A DNA stretch of 11,418 bases from QVMP01 sp047974325 (GCA_047974325.1 JBKECE010000185.1:1-11418), one strand, 5' to 3'; counted from the first letter of the stretch, positions 1 to 7,212 are shown. Notes: generated from the letters alone by a model not told the origin. Numbers and translations are program-made.

Positions 1-233
1 AAACAAGATTCATCTTCACCACAAATATTATTAGAACCCACACCTGCAGCAGATTCTGCGAGAGCTATTGTTGCGCCACCATGCAAAACGCCAAGAGTCT
101 GGACATTAAATCGGTTAACAGGCATTATGACCTCAAGTGAATTCTCATCGTCCGTCTCAATAAAAGACATATTCAGTGTAGTCATCAATGTATCCTTTAT
201 CCGTTCTTCTATATTATTATATCTCAATCTCAT
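1..233 (-). CDS. PaaI-type hotdog-fold thioesterase, 3' part cut off by the window edge
   Basis: The reverse strand reads 77 uninterrupted codons from ATG at 233 to the window edge. The frame carries the hotdog thioesterase signature: a segment VLHGGA followed by a helix ALAESAAG and GVGSN, as in PaaI/YbgC-like and 1,4-dihydroxy-2-naphthoyl-CoA thioesterases. In that family the HGG region binds the thioester and the Glu in the following helix is catalytic. The start is supported by AGGA six bases upstream and by an N-terminus of normal length for the family. About 60 residues at the C-terminus are missing because of the window edge. Likely a soluble acyl-CoA thioesterase. In Bacteroidales such a gene often sits with menaquinone genes, so a DHNA-CoA hydrolase is possible, but nothing inside the window confirms the substrate. 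It is divergent from fhs. Confidence 0.85.
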   Translation of the reverse strand, partial: MRLRYNNIEERIKDTLMTTLNMSFIETDDENSLEVIMPVNRFNVQTLGVLHGGATIALAESAAGVGSNNICGEDESC

Positions 234-255
234 ATTTCCTTTTTTATGTAAAAAT

Positions 256-282
256 ACGATTTCTTTTAAAAAGAAATATCGT
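256..282. promoter_or_regulatory. AT-rich inverted repeat in the thioesterase/fhs divergent spacer
   Basis: ACGA-TTTCTTTT is mirrored by AAAAGAAA-TA-TCGT, a roughly 12-pair inverted repeat with a two-base bulge. It lies 23 bases before the thioesterase start and about 60 bases before the fhs -7 element. It could be an operator or a leader hairpin of the thioesterase gene. In such AT-rich DNA it may also be incidental. Confidence 0.25.
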
Positions 283-344
283 CTAATAGTGCAAGATGAC
301 ATATCGGCTAAAAGAATATTGCCCATTCTTTAGAAATGATTAAT

Positions 345-352
345 TATCTTTG
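345..352 (+). promoter_or_regulatory. Bacteroidota -7 element (TATCTTTG) before fhs
   Basis: TATCTTTG is an exact match to the Bacteroidota consensus TAnnTTTG and lies 25 bases before the fhs ATG, giving a predicted leader of roughly 20 bases. A TTG at 319-321 is the nearest -33 candidate, but its 23-base spacer is a little long. This is the only good promoter match ahead of the four-gene plus-strand run. Confidence 0.6.
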
Positions 353-377
353 CCATCTGAAAATAAAATAATACTTA

Positions 378-2045
378 ATGAAATCTGATATCGAAATAGC
401 CAGAAGCATACAACTTGAGCCAATAAATAAAATTGCGAAAAAGATTGGTATAGCTGATCACGACATACACAATTATGGTAAATATATGGGTAAGCTTCCC
501 CTCTCTCTCATAAACGAAGAAAAAGTAAGAAAAAGCAACCTCATTCTAGTGACGGCAATAACTCCGACCAAAGCAGGCATTGGAAAAACAACTGTATCGA
601 TAGGATTGGCTCTGGGATTAAACAAAATAGGAGAAAAAGCAATTGTGGCTCTGCGCGAACCATCCTTAGGTCCATGTTTTGGAATGAAAGGAGGAGCAGC
701 CGGAGGTGGATATGCTCAAGTGTTGCCGATGGAAGACATCAATCTGCATTTTACGGGAGATTTCCATGCAGTAACATCTGCCCACAACATGATTTCCGCT
801 CTATTCGATAACTATCTCTATCAAAATGCCGAGGCAGGCATAAAGTTGAAAGAAATTCTATGGAAAAGAGTTCTGGATGTAAACGACAGAAGCCTGAGAT
901 ACATCGTTTCAGGTTTGCGTGGTTCAGCAAACGGACTGCCATCCGAATCGGGATTTGAAATAACACCAGCATCCGAACTGATGGCTATCTTATGTTTAGC
1001 AAAAGACATTGACGACTTGAAACGCAGAATTGAGAATATCATATTGGGATATACTTATCAGAATGAACCTTTCACAGTCAAAGATCTCGGCATTGCGGGA
1101 GCAATCACCGTATTGCTCAAAGATGCAATAAACCCGAATATTGTGCAAACCACTGAGCACACAGCAGCTATAATTCATGGAGGTCCATTTGCCAACATAG
1201 CACATGGTTGCAATTCTGTTATAGCAACAAAGCTTGCAATGAGTCATGCAGATTATGTGGTTACAGAAGCTGGATTCGGTGCAGATCTGGGAGCCGAAAA
1301 GTTTTTTAATATAAAATGCAGAAAATCGGGACTCAATCCTAAACTGACAGTTATTGTTGCAACAGCACAAGGCCTCAAGATGCATGGAGATGTGCCACTC
1401 GAAGAAATCAAAAAAGAAAATATTGAAGGATTAAAAAAAGGATTGAATAATTTAGGTAAGCACATTGACAACATGAAATCTTTTGGACAAAGTGTGGTCA
1501 TCGCTTTTAATAAATATGCCAATGACACCAATGCAGAGATAGACCTTTTGAAAGATTTTTGTAAATCGAAAGATGTTGGATTTGCTATCAATGAAGCATT
1601 TGGAAAAGGTGGCGAAGGGGCAACAGACCTTGCAAACCTCGTTGTGGAGACAATTCGGACAAAACCATCCAATCCACTTTGTTTCACGTATGACGACAAG
1701 GATTCTATTGCAGAAAAAATAGAAAAAATAGCGGGTAAAATCTATGGCGCAGCCTCAGTCGAATTCAGTGCAAATGCTCGAAAAATGTTGGTGCAAATAG
1801 AAAAGCTGAATCTTAAACATTATCCGGTTTGTATTGCTAAAACTCAGTATTCATTCTCGGACAATCCAAAGGCTTATGGTGTGGCCAATGGTTTCGTATT
1901 CACTATAAATGACATTATTATCAATAGTGGTGCGGAATTCATAGTTGCTGTTGCCGGATCAATGTTGCGAATGCCGGGATTGCCAAAAACACCGCAAGCA
2001 AATTTTATAGACATCATCGATGGTAAAATTGAGGGACTGAGCTAA
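378..2045 (+). CDS. fhs: formate-tetrahydrofolate ligase
   Basis: Cytoplasmic ligase that makes 10-formyl-tetrahydrofolate from formate, ATP and tetrahydrofolate, feeding one-carbon units to purine synthesis. The 555 residues match the usual family length. Visible motifs: the P-loop TPTKAGIGKTT at about residues 62-72; the strongly conserved block REPSLGPCFG through GGAAGGGYAQV and LHFTGDFHA at about 93-131; HGGPFANIAHGC near 270; and EAGFGADLGAEKFF near 300. The P-loop differs from the common bacterial TPTPAGEGKTT at two positions, which I recall as the usual Bacteroidales form rather than a defect. The ATG at 378 follows a TATCTTTG promoter, and no in-frame upstream alternative looks better. 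It is the first gene of a tight run whose other members act at the cell envelope; the next gene starts on the base after its stop codon. Confidence 0.98.
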   Translation: MKSDIEIARSIQLEPINKIAKKIGIADHDIHNYGKYMGKLPLSLINEEKVRKSNLILVTAITPTKAGIGKTTVSIGLALGLNKIGEKAIVALREPSLGPCFGMKGGAAGGGYAQVLPMEDINLHFTGDFHAVTSAHNMISALFDNYLYQNAEAGIKLKEILWKRVLDVNDRSLRYIVSGLRGSANGLPSESGFEITPASELMAILCLAKDIDDLKRRIENIILGYTYQNEPFTVKDLGIAGAITVLLKDAINPNIVQTTEHTAAIIHGGPFANIAHGCNSVIATKLAMSHADYVVTEAGFGADLGAEKFFNIKCRKSGLNPKLTVIVATAQGLKMHGDVPLEEIKKENIEGLKKGLNNLGKHIDNMKSFGQSVVIAFNKYANDTNAEIDLLKDFCKSKDVGFAINEAFGKGGEGATDLANLVVETIRTKPSNPLCFTYDDKDSIAEKIEKIAGKIYGAASVEFSANARKMLVQIEKLNLKHYPVCIAKTQYSFSDNPKAYGVANGFVFTINDIIINSGAEFIVAVAGSMLRMPGLPKTPQANFIDIIDGKIEGLS

Positions 2046-2924
2046 GTGAAAATCATACTGCAAAAAAAATATCTTATCACCCTATATATATTGCTGGGTT
2101 TTGTTTTTCTATGCAAAGCTCAAGTCAATTATACGGAAGAGGATTCTCTTATATTCAAAAAATATTGTGAAGCATTCTATATTAAAAGAAATCTATGCCT
2201 GTCTGATTTAACAACAGAGACGGCACTCTATTTTCAAGGAACACCTTATGTCGCATCCACACTCGACAAAAATACTGATAAGGAGAAATTAGTTATTAAC
2301 TTACGTGAATTTGATTGCACCACTTTTGTTGAAAATTGCATTGCTCTGTCATTAGTTATTAAATCAGAAAACTGCAATTTCAAAAACTATTGCCATATCC
2401 TGCAACAATTACGATACAGAACAGGAATCATTGACGATTACAGCTCTCGGCTGCACTATGCTTCAGACTGGATATTCGAAAATGTATCAAAGAACATATT
2501 CTCCGACATTAGCAGAACTATTGGAGGTCAATTGATTGCCAAAGAAATAAACTTTATGAGTACTCATCCGCAATCTTATCCGCAACTGGAAAAAGATAAA
2601 AAAATGCAAGGAAAGATAAAAAATATAGAACAGTCACTCAATAAACGGAGTGGTTTGTACGTTATAGAAAAACAGAAGATCGAAAATATTGATAAAGATA
2701 TAAAGAATGGAGATATTATACTTTTTTCCACATTAATTGAGGGACTTGATTTTACACACATGGGCATTGCATATGTAGACAATGATCGTGTGTCCTTTAT
2801 CCATGCCTCAAGTCTTGCAAAAAAAGTTATTATTGAAAAACACACTCTTTCTCAGTATTGCCTCAGTTCGAAACGATGCAATGGCATTGTTGTTCTTAGA
2901 TTAAACATGGATAATAACAACTAA
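2046..2924 (+). CDS. DUF1460 (NlpC/P60-like) secreted amidase-like protein
   Basis: 292-residue exported protein of the DUF1460 family, structurally related to NlpC/P60 cysteine peptidases and annotated as N-acetylmuramoyl-L-alanine amidase-like; a role in cutting peptidoglycan or its fragments is inferred. A signal peptide covers residues 1-25 (LGFVFLCKA, then Q). Family motifs: FDCTTFVE at 89-96 with the probable nucleophile Cys91; RLHYASDW at 135-142; FMSTHP near 170; GDIILF near 222; and GLDFTHMGIA with the probable catalytic His238, followed by HASS at 253. The start is GTG, on the base directly after the fhs stop, and it begins a proper signal peptide (MKIILQKK), so the zero-gap start is credible and implies translational coupling. 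Its stop codon overlaps the next ATG by one base. The exact substrate is unknown. Confidence 0.93.
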   Translation: MKIILQKKYLITLYILLGFVFLCKAQVNYTEEDSLIFKKYCEAFYIKRNLCLSDLTTETALYFQGTPYVASTLDKNTDKEKLVINLREFDCTTFVENCIALSLVIKSENCNFKNYCHILQQLRYRTGIIDDYSSRLHYASDWIFENVSKNIFSDISRTIGGQLIAKEINFMSTHPQSYPQLEKDKKMQGKIKNIEQSLNKRSGLYVIEKQKIENIDKDIKNGDIILFSTLIEGLDFTHMGIAYVDNDRVSFIHASSLAKKVIIEKHTLSQYCLSSKRCNGIVVLRLNMDNNN

Positions 2925-3847
2925 TGGACGAAATAAGGAAACAGTTTAGAGAAATGAGTAGCTGGACGCAACTCATATTTTTGGGAGTTTTTACTTTTGC
3001 AGGTATCATACTTTTGAATCTGATAGTACTAATTGCCATCCCTTTTTTCGGATTGAACCCAACCGATCCCATAGGGTTAGCAGGATCGGCCAATTACATA
3101 AAATTCATCTTGTTGGTGCAGTCGCCTCTAATATTTTTAATGCCGGCATGCCTCTGGAGTTATATGTTCAAAGAAAAAATAACGACAGGTCTCAGAATAA
3201 ATAAATTTCCTGAATGGCAATTTCTTATATTAGGCATCGCTCTGATATTTATTATCCAGCCGATAGTCAGTTTCACAGGCTATTACAACAGCAAATTAGT
3301 ATTGCCTGAGGCTTTCGCTCCAATTGAAAATATGATGCGCTCCATGGAAGATCAATCAGCAGCAATGTTGAAACCTCTGATCTCAGATATGAGTGTATCA
3401 GGACTGATCATCAATCTGACACTTATAGCTGTGATGGCAGGTATCTGTGAAGAGTTTTTCTTTCGGGGAGCACTACAACAAATTCTACGAAGAATTATAG
3501 GAAATTACCATGTTACGGTATGGGTCACAGCCTTTATTTTTAGTGCTATCCATCTGCAATTTTATGGGTTCATACCACGTCTCATACTGGGAGCTCTTCT
3601 CGGATATTTATTCGTTTGGTCAGCAAATCTATGGGTTCCAGTCATTATGCACACTCTAAACAATTCATTCAGCATCATAGGTTATCACATCTATGGCTAT
3701 GAAATAATGTCTTCCGATTCCAATACAGTTTTCGGAGTGGGTGACACATGGTGGGCTACAGCAGGAAGTGGTGCATTAACCATATTCATCATGATTTATC
3801 TGGCAAAGTTATATCTGCGAAGAAGTGTTGAAGAAGGTAAAATATAA
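2924..3847 (+). CDS. CPBP-family intramembrane glutamic endopeptidase
   Basis: 307-residue polytopic inner-membrane protein of the CPBP (CaaX protease and bacteriocin-processing, Abi/Rce1-like) family. Hydrophobic segments lie at about 17-40, 60-80, 96-113, 160-175, 198-212, 215-233 and 268-295. All three family motifs are present: EExxxR at Glu176-Glu177-Arg181 (ICEEFFFRG), FxxxH at Phe206-His210, and HTLNN at His243-Asn246, which together form the intramembrane active site. Family members cut prenylated proteins or membrane peptides; the bacterial substrate here is unknown. The ATG overlaps the stop of the DUF1460 gene (TAATG), so the two are probably coupled. It ends 14 bases before the sugar transferase, suggesting one transcript. 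Confidence 0.95.
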   Translation: MDEIRKQFREMSSWTQLIFLGVFTFAGIILLNLIVLIAIPFFGLNPTDPIGLAGSANYIKFILLVQSPLIFLMPACLWSYMFKEKITTGLRINKFPEWQFLILGIALIFIIQPIVSFTGYYNSKLVLPEAFAPIENMMRSMEDQSAAMLKPLISDMSVSGLIINLTLIAVMAGICEEFFFRGALQQILRRIIGNYHVTVWVTAFIFSAIHLQFYGFIPRLILGALLGYLFVWSANLWVPVIMHTLNNSFSIIGYHIYGYEIMSSDSNTVFGVGDTWWATAGSGALTIFIMIYLAKLYLRRSVEEGKI

Positions 3848-3861
3848 ATAGAAAGAGGTTG

Positions 3862-5274
3862 ATGGAAACAATAAAAAGAAAAAGGGGATATGGCTTCATG
3901 ATCGAATGGATCGTCATTTTTGGCGATTTACTTTGCATCAATCTTTTCTATTTTCTTTTTTTCAAATTTAATCACATATTCCTTCATCAAGAAGCTTTCA
4001 TAGGCCCGGAACATTGGATTGAGTTTCTTTTATTAGTAAACCTTTGCTATTTTGTTACTATAAATATTATCCCGACAAATCTATCTCTCAATATAATATT
4101 TTTTGATAAGATCATTCAAAGAGCTGTCAGTTTTGTTACATTCTATACTGTGTTGTTAGCTGTTGGTGTAACCTTATTCAACGACTTCACAATACCTTGG
4201 TACACTTGGGTCATTTGCTACCTGATGCTCTGTCTTGTTTATTTCTTATGGAATATCATTTTTCGTATACTATTAAAGTCGTACCGCGAAAGTGGCCACA
4301 ACTACAAACGTGTAGTGATTGTTGGTGCTGGTCTGAACGGATTGGCTGTCTACAGAGAATTATCTTCGGTGGCTTACGGCTATAAAGTCTACGGTGTGTT
4401 TGACGACAATGAGGCATCAGAAAAGACTGTCAAAGACTATAAAGGATCAGTGTCGGATGTTGAAGAATTTTGCTCTGCCAACAAAATAGATGAGATCTAT
4501 TGCACTCTACCCGGAAGTCAGGAAGCTAAAATATTAAAATTAATCAACTTTTCAGAAAAGAATATGATCCGGTTCTATCTGGTTCCGGAGTTCTATAAAT
4601 ATATTAAACGTAAACTGACATTAGCTTTCTTAAGCTCTACTCCGATCATTGAGATCAGGACAGAGCCTCTACAATCAATATCAAACAGATTCATAAAAAG
4701 GAGTTTTGATATAGCTTTTTCCGGACTAGTCCTTATTACCATTTTCCCAATTGTGTATATCATCTGCGGAATTTTAATCAAATTAGAATCGTCCGGGCCC
4801 ATTTTGTTCAAACAAAACAGAACGGGGTTGCATGGAAAAATATTCACTTGTTATAAATTCCGTTCCATGAGGCTAAATAAAGATGCCGATACACTCACTA
4901 CCGTGAAAACCGATCCCAGAATCACTAAAATCGGCAACTTCATGCGAAAAACAAGCATGGATGAGTTACCTCAATTCATCAATGTATTTTTAGGAGATAT
5001 GTCCGTGGTTGGTCCTCGTCCTCATATGATTAAACAAACTGAAATCTACAATAAGCTGATAGATGCTTTTATGATCCGCCATCTGATTAAACCAGGTGTT
5101 ACGGGTTGGGCGCAAATATCAGGTTATAGAGGGGAGATAAAAACAATAGAACAGATGGAAGGGCGTTTCAAATGCGATGTTTGGTATATTGAAAACTGGT
5201 CTTTTATCTTGGATATCAAAATCATTTTTGTGACCATCTATAGAATGTTTGTTGGCGACAAAGACGCCTATTAA
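3862..5274 (+). CDS. polyprenyl-phosphate sugar-1-phosphate transferase (WcaJ-type)
   Basis: Membrane enzyme that starts surface-polysaccharide synthesis by moving a sugar-1-phosphate, probably glucose-1-phosphate, from UDP-sugar to undecaprenyl phosphate. The ATG at 3862 gives 470 residues, normal for the large, five-membrane-segment type; a TTG sits just before it but the ATG is better placed. Order: four N-terminal membrane helices (about 13-137); a Rossmann-like domain with VVIVGAGLNG near 151; a hydrophobic re-entrant segment at 284-306 after KRSFD; and the catalytic bacterial sugar transferase domain with YKFRSMR, the Asp357-Glu358 pair in TSMDELPQ, GPRP at 374-377, and KPGVTGWAQ with GYRGE near the end. 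Glucose specificity is inferred from overall similarity, and galactose is not excluded. No glycosyltransferases, wzx or wzy flank it, so it stands outside a polysaccharide cluster. Its last four bases overlap the end of mltG on the other strand. Confidence 0.93.
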   Translation: METIKRKRGYGFMIEWIVIFGDLLCINLFYFLFFKFNHIFLHQEAFIGPEHWIEFLLLVNLCYFVTINIIPTNLSLNIIFFDKIIQRAVSFVTFYTVLLAVGVTLFNDFTIPWYTWVICYLMLCLVYFLWNIIFRILLKSYRESGHNYKRVVIVGAGLNGLAVYRELSSVAYGYKVYGVFDDNEASEKTVKDYKGSVSDVEEFCSANKIDEIYCTLPGSQEAKILKLINFSEKNMIRFYLVPEFYKYIKRKLTLAFLSSTPIIEIRTEPLQSISNRFIKRSFDIAFSGLVLITIFPIVYIICGILIKLESSGPILFKQNRTGLHGKIFTCYKFRSMRLNKDADTLTTVKTDPRITKIGNFMRKTSMDELPQFINVFLGDMSVVGPRPHMIKQTEIYNKLIDAFMIRHLIKPGVTGWAQISGYRGEIKTIEQMEGRFKCDVWYIENWSFILDIKIIFVTIYRMFVGDKDAY

Positions 5275-6308
5275 AATATTTTTCTTTGATTGAGCGCATT
5301 ATGATAGCGAACTCTATTTTGCTCATGTTCAGCTAAGGTTATTGCAAAATTATGTCTCCCGGAAAAATCTTCTTTCGCACACATAAATATATAATCACTT
5401 TTCACCGGATTTAAGACTGCATCGATAGCTTTTATAGAAGGTATCCTTATTGGTCCCGGAGGTAGTCCTTTATGTGCATAAGTGCTGTACGGCGAATCTT
5501 TTGCCTGTTCTATATGCTTACCAAGTATTCTTTTGATAGAAAAGTCATTAATTGAAAATTTAATTGTTGGATCAGCTTGTAATAACATATTCTTATTCAA
5601 TCTATTCAAATATAACCCTGCAACTATTGGATATTCGTCAGAGAAAAAGCATTCTTCCTCTACAATGGATGCCAGAATTGACACTTCAGTCGGGGTTAAG
5701 CCAATTTCCTTTGCTTTATTTAAACGTGATTCCGTCCAGAATTTTTTATACTCGGCATACATTTTTGAAAGAAAATCTCTCAAGCTAACGTCCCAATAAA
5801 CCTCATACGTATTCGGGATGAACATGCAGCCAATAGACTCTATCGTAAAACCATACTCTACGCATTTTAGTGAATCGTTCAGAGTTTCGCCCAATTCCTG
5901 ATTTGATATCATCAATTGCGAAGATAAGCGCTCTGTCAAGTCTCCTTTTGTCCTCAGATTATTGAATTTAAGTTTCACCGGAGTTTGAGATCCATTTTTC
6001 AAAATACGCACAAATTGCAAGATTGTGGTATGTGGAGTTATCGCATATCGCCCAGATTTAATATCTTGTGGATAATCAAAAAACTTTGCAGTCCTATTGA
6101 AGCTCTCTATGTTTGAGATATGTGTTTTACTCTCAAGCTGAGAGAGAACTTCATTATAATTTTTATTTTTATCTATTAATATATACACGGTCTTATCTAC
6201 ATTAAATCCAGAAAAAAAAGTCAGTGCTCCATAACCGACCACAATTAAAACGAGAGAAAAAAGACCAATAAGAATTGCTATGAATATTGTCCTAGTTTGT
6301 TTTTTCAT
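5271..6308 (-). CDS. mltG: endolytic murein transglycosylase MltG
   Basis: Inner-membrane lytic transglycosylase of the YceG family. It cuts nascent peptidoglycan strands and is thought to set glycan chain length and act as a terminase of synthesis. The 345 residues match the family. A single membrane anchor lies at about 7-29 with a short basic cytoplasmic tail (MKKQTR). The catalytic block LASIVEEE at 212-219 supplies the conserved glutamate (Glu217 by alignment to LASIVE). YLNRL, LQADPT near 245, SPYSTY near 272, GLPPGPI near 281 and GRHNFA near 328 are further family signatures. The LysM-like N-terminal half is present. The start ATG lies about 30 bases after a TATTTTTG promoter element, which supports it. 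It converges on the sugar transferase with a 4-base overlap, so no terminator can fit between them. Confidence 0.96.
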   Translation of the reverse strand: MKKQTRTIFIAILIGLFSLVLIVVGYGALTFFSGFNVDKTVYILIDKNKNYNEVLSQLESKTHISNIESFNRTAKFFDYPQDIKSGRYAITPHTTILQFVRILKNGSQTPVKLKFNNLRTKGDLTERLSSQLMISNQELGETLNDSLKCVEYGFTIESIGCMFIPNTYEVYWDVSLRDFLSKMYAEYKKFWTESRLNKAKEIGLTPTEVSILASIVEEECFFSDEYPIVAGLYLNRLNKNMLLQADPTIKFSINDFSIKRILGKHIEQAKDSPYSTYAHKGLPPGPIRIPSIKAIDAVLNPVKSDYIFMCAKEDFSGRHNFAITLAEHEQNRVRYHNALNQRKIF

Positions 6309-6323
6309 TTACAATGATAATAA

Positions 6324-6335
6324 TATCTTAAGATA
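6324..6335. promoter_or_regulatory. Perfect 12-bp palindrome in the mltG leader
   Basis: TATCTTAAGATA is its own reverse complement and lies 16 bases before the mltG ATG and 4 bases past its -7 element, so it covers the probable transcription start. The position suits a repressor operator, but no regulator is known and a chance AT-rich palindrome is possible. Confidence 0.3.
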
Positions 6336-6339
6336 ACCA

Positions 6340-6347
6340 CAAAAATA
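6340..6347 (-). promoter_or_regulatory. Bacteroidota -7 element (TATTTTTG) before mltG
   Basis: On the minus strand TATTTTTG matches TAnnTTTG exactly and lies 31 bases before the mltG ATG. No clear -33 TTG is seen at the expected distance. It is divergent from the tRNA-Ser promoter about 55 bases away. Confidence 0.5.
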
Positions 6348-6401
6348 AGAATATTGAGAATAAAATGATATATAATTATGGCATTTAATCGAAAAAACAT
6401 A

Positions 6402-6409
6402 TATATTTG
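6402..6409 (+). promoter_or_regulatory. Bacteroidota -7 element (TATATTTG) before tRNA-Ser
   Basis: TATATTTG, followed by C, is an exact match to TAnnTTTG(C) and lies 35 bases before the tRNA. Its start site would fall near 6414-6418, right at the left arm of the hairpin at 6413-6435. The -33 region is unremarkable. Confidence 0.6.
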
Positions 6410-6412
6410 CAC

Positions 6413-6435
6413 TCGCAATGAAAAAGTCATTGCGA
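6413..6435 (+). other. 9-bp perfect hairpin in the tRNA-Ser leader
   Basis: TCGCAATGA and TCATTGCGA form a perfect nine-pair stem around the five-base loop AAAAG. It sits between the -7 promoter element and the tRNA, ending nine bases before the mature 5' end. It could be part of the precursor leader removed by RNase P, or an operator over the start site. It is not followed by a T tract, so it is not a terminator. Confidence 0.5.
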
Positions 6436-6444
6436 CAAGAAAAA

Positions 6445-6531
6445 GGAAGTGTGGGTGAGTGGCTGAAACCACCAGTTTGCTAAACTGACGTACGGGTAAC
6501 TGTACCGGGGGTTCGAATCCCCCCGCTTCCG
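6445..6531 (+). tRNA. tRNA-Ser (anticodon GCT)
   Basis: 87-base class II tRNA. The acceptor stem GGAAGTG (6445-6451) pairs with CGCTTCC (6524-6530), with discriminator G at 6531. The anticodon loop TTGCTAA puts GCT at 6479-6481, reading AGC and AGU serine codons. The T arm is GGGGG-TTCGAAT-CCCCC (6507-6523). The long variable arm has a GTAC/GTAC stem (6490-6493 with 6502-6505), typical of serine tRNAs. The CCA end is not encoded: G73 is followed by CAG. It has its own promoter upstream and an intrinsic terminator directly downstream, so it is a single-gene unit. Confidence 0.97.
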
Positions 6532-6536
6532 CAGAT

Positions 6537-6568
6537 AAAGTGGCTATTTCAGTCACTTTTCTTGTTTT
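6537..6568 (+). terminator. Intrinsic terminator of tRNA-Ser
   Basis: AAAGTGGCT and AGTCACTTT form a nine-pair stem (one G-T wobble) around the loop ATTTC and run into TTTTCTTGTTTT. It begins five bases after the tRNA. There is no T tract on the opposite strand, so it acts only in the plus direction. Confidence 0.85.
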
Positions 6569-6635
6569 AAAAGGGTTTAGAGTGCAATATCACACTGCAA
6601 CGTTTTCGCATATTTTATATGTGTAGCACAAACAA

Positions 6636-7070
6636 TTATGCACTATGAATAATATTTCTAGAAGATATGTGTTTGACAGGAAGAATCAAGTGCAAATCTT
6701 TATCCGATGTCAGATTTTGGAATAAATCGGATTTCTCCGAACTTACCATATACGATTTCATAGGACTCTCAGATATTCCCAGAACGGATGCAACAACATC
6801 CCTGATGCCTTCGTTCATATTTTCTTCAACCATTGTACGAGGTGAATACAGGAAGATGACGCACAAGAGAAAATAATGCTTCGAGTCATACTTGAATGTA
6901 TTTATATTCTCATTTTCTTCACATATTTCACAGACCCAATCATAAACTACAGGAATAAGTGTTGTATCATCCAAATGGGGAGTGAATAAACTTTTCTTTA
7001 TCTCTTGCCATTTTTTGACTTCATCGGCTGTTTGTATAAAATTCTTTACTTTTTCTTTTAAGCTTTCCAT
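6636..7070 (-). CDS. Unrecognised 144-aa protein of an accessory-type family
   Basis: I cannot assign a function. The 144-residue protein is intracellular by composition: no signal peptide and no membrane segment apart from a short hydrophobic stretch YFLLCVIFLY near 66-75. Residues 70-105 (FLYSPRT, then GIRDVVASVLGIS) resemble, from memory, a widespread family of small Bacteroidales proteins found near phages and mobile elements; LGIS followed by a second helix could be a helix-turn-helix-like pair. The last 40 residues look less protein-like, and alternative frames there are also open for short stretches, so a C-terminal frameshift is possible but not shown. The ATG at 7070 is the first in the frame. 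No TAnnTTTG element precedes it. Downstream, its 3' end faces the tRNA-Ser terminator. Confidence 0.6.
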   Translation of the reverse strand: MESLKEKVKNFIQTADEVKKWQEIKKSLFTPHLDDTTLIPVVYDWVCEICEENENINTFKYDSKHYFLLCVIFLYSPRTMVEENMNEGIRDVVASVLGISESPMKSYMVSSEKSDLFQNLTSDKDLHLILPVKHISSRNIIHSA

Positions 7071-7137
7071 AACATATTATATTTAAATCATTATTTTTGT
7101 TATGGTTGCGTAGGTAACCTAATAGTGCTTAATGAAA

Positions 7138-7174
7138 AAGAGACAATCCTTGGTAGGGGTGTCTCTTCTTTTTT
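7138..7174. terminator. Long hairpin with T tracts on both strands
   Basis: AAGAGACA (7138-7145) pairs with TGTCTCTT (7160-7167). Inside, TCCT pairs with AGGG around the loop TGGT after one mismatch, giving a stem of about 12 pairs. It is followed by CTTTTTT on the plus strand and by TTTTTC on the minus strand, so it can terminate transcription in both directions. On the minus strand it would back up the terminator at 7187-7212 after the secreted-protein gene. No plus-strand gene leads into it. Confidence 0.6.
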
Positions 7175-7186
7175 AGGGCTCTTTGA

Positions 7187-7212
7187 ATAAAAAAGGACAG
7201 CTATTGCCGTCC
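7187..7212 (-). terminator. Intrinsic terminator of the 218-aa secreted protein gene
   Basis: On the minus strand GGACGG and CTGTCC (one G-T wobble) form a six-pair stem around CAATAG, followed by TTTTTTATT. It starts 22 bases past the stop codon at 7235. Confidence 0.7.

Noticed and set aside
127..333. 68-codon plus-strand ORF at the left edge
   Set aside because: It lies antisense to the clear thioesterase frame and has no family features.
62..377. Possible riboswitch or folate-responsive leader before fhs
   Set aside because: The promoter leaves a leader of only about 20 bases, too short for a riboswitch, and no known fold is visible.
751..1699. Four minus-strand ORFs of 73-148 codons inside fhs
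   Set aside because: Antisense shadows of a strongly conserved gene; low-complexity, Cys- and Ser-rich translations with no recognisable motifs.
2046..2924. GTG start directly after the fhs stop considered as a fusion or readthrough product
   Set aside because: The GTG begins a normal signal peptide, so a separate exported protein is much more likely than readthrough.
6305..6556. 83-codon minus-strand ORF across tRNA-Ser containing GGFEPPVQLP
   Set aside because: This is the familiar false protein produced by translating the antisense of a tRNA-Ser T arm and acceptor stem.
7111..7121. Short near-palindrome TAGGTAACCTA before the 144-aa gene
   Set aside because: Five-base arms are expected by chance, and no promoter element is nearby to give it meaning.
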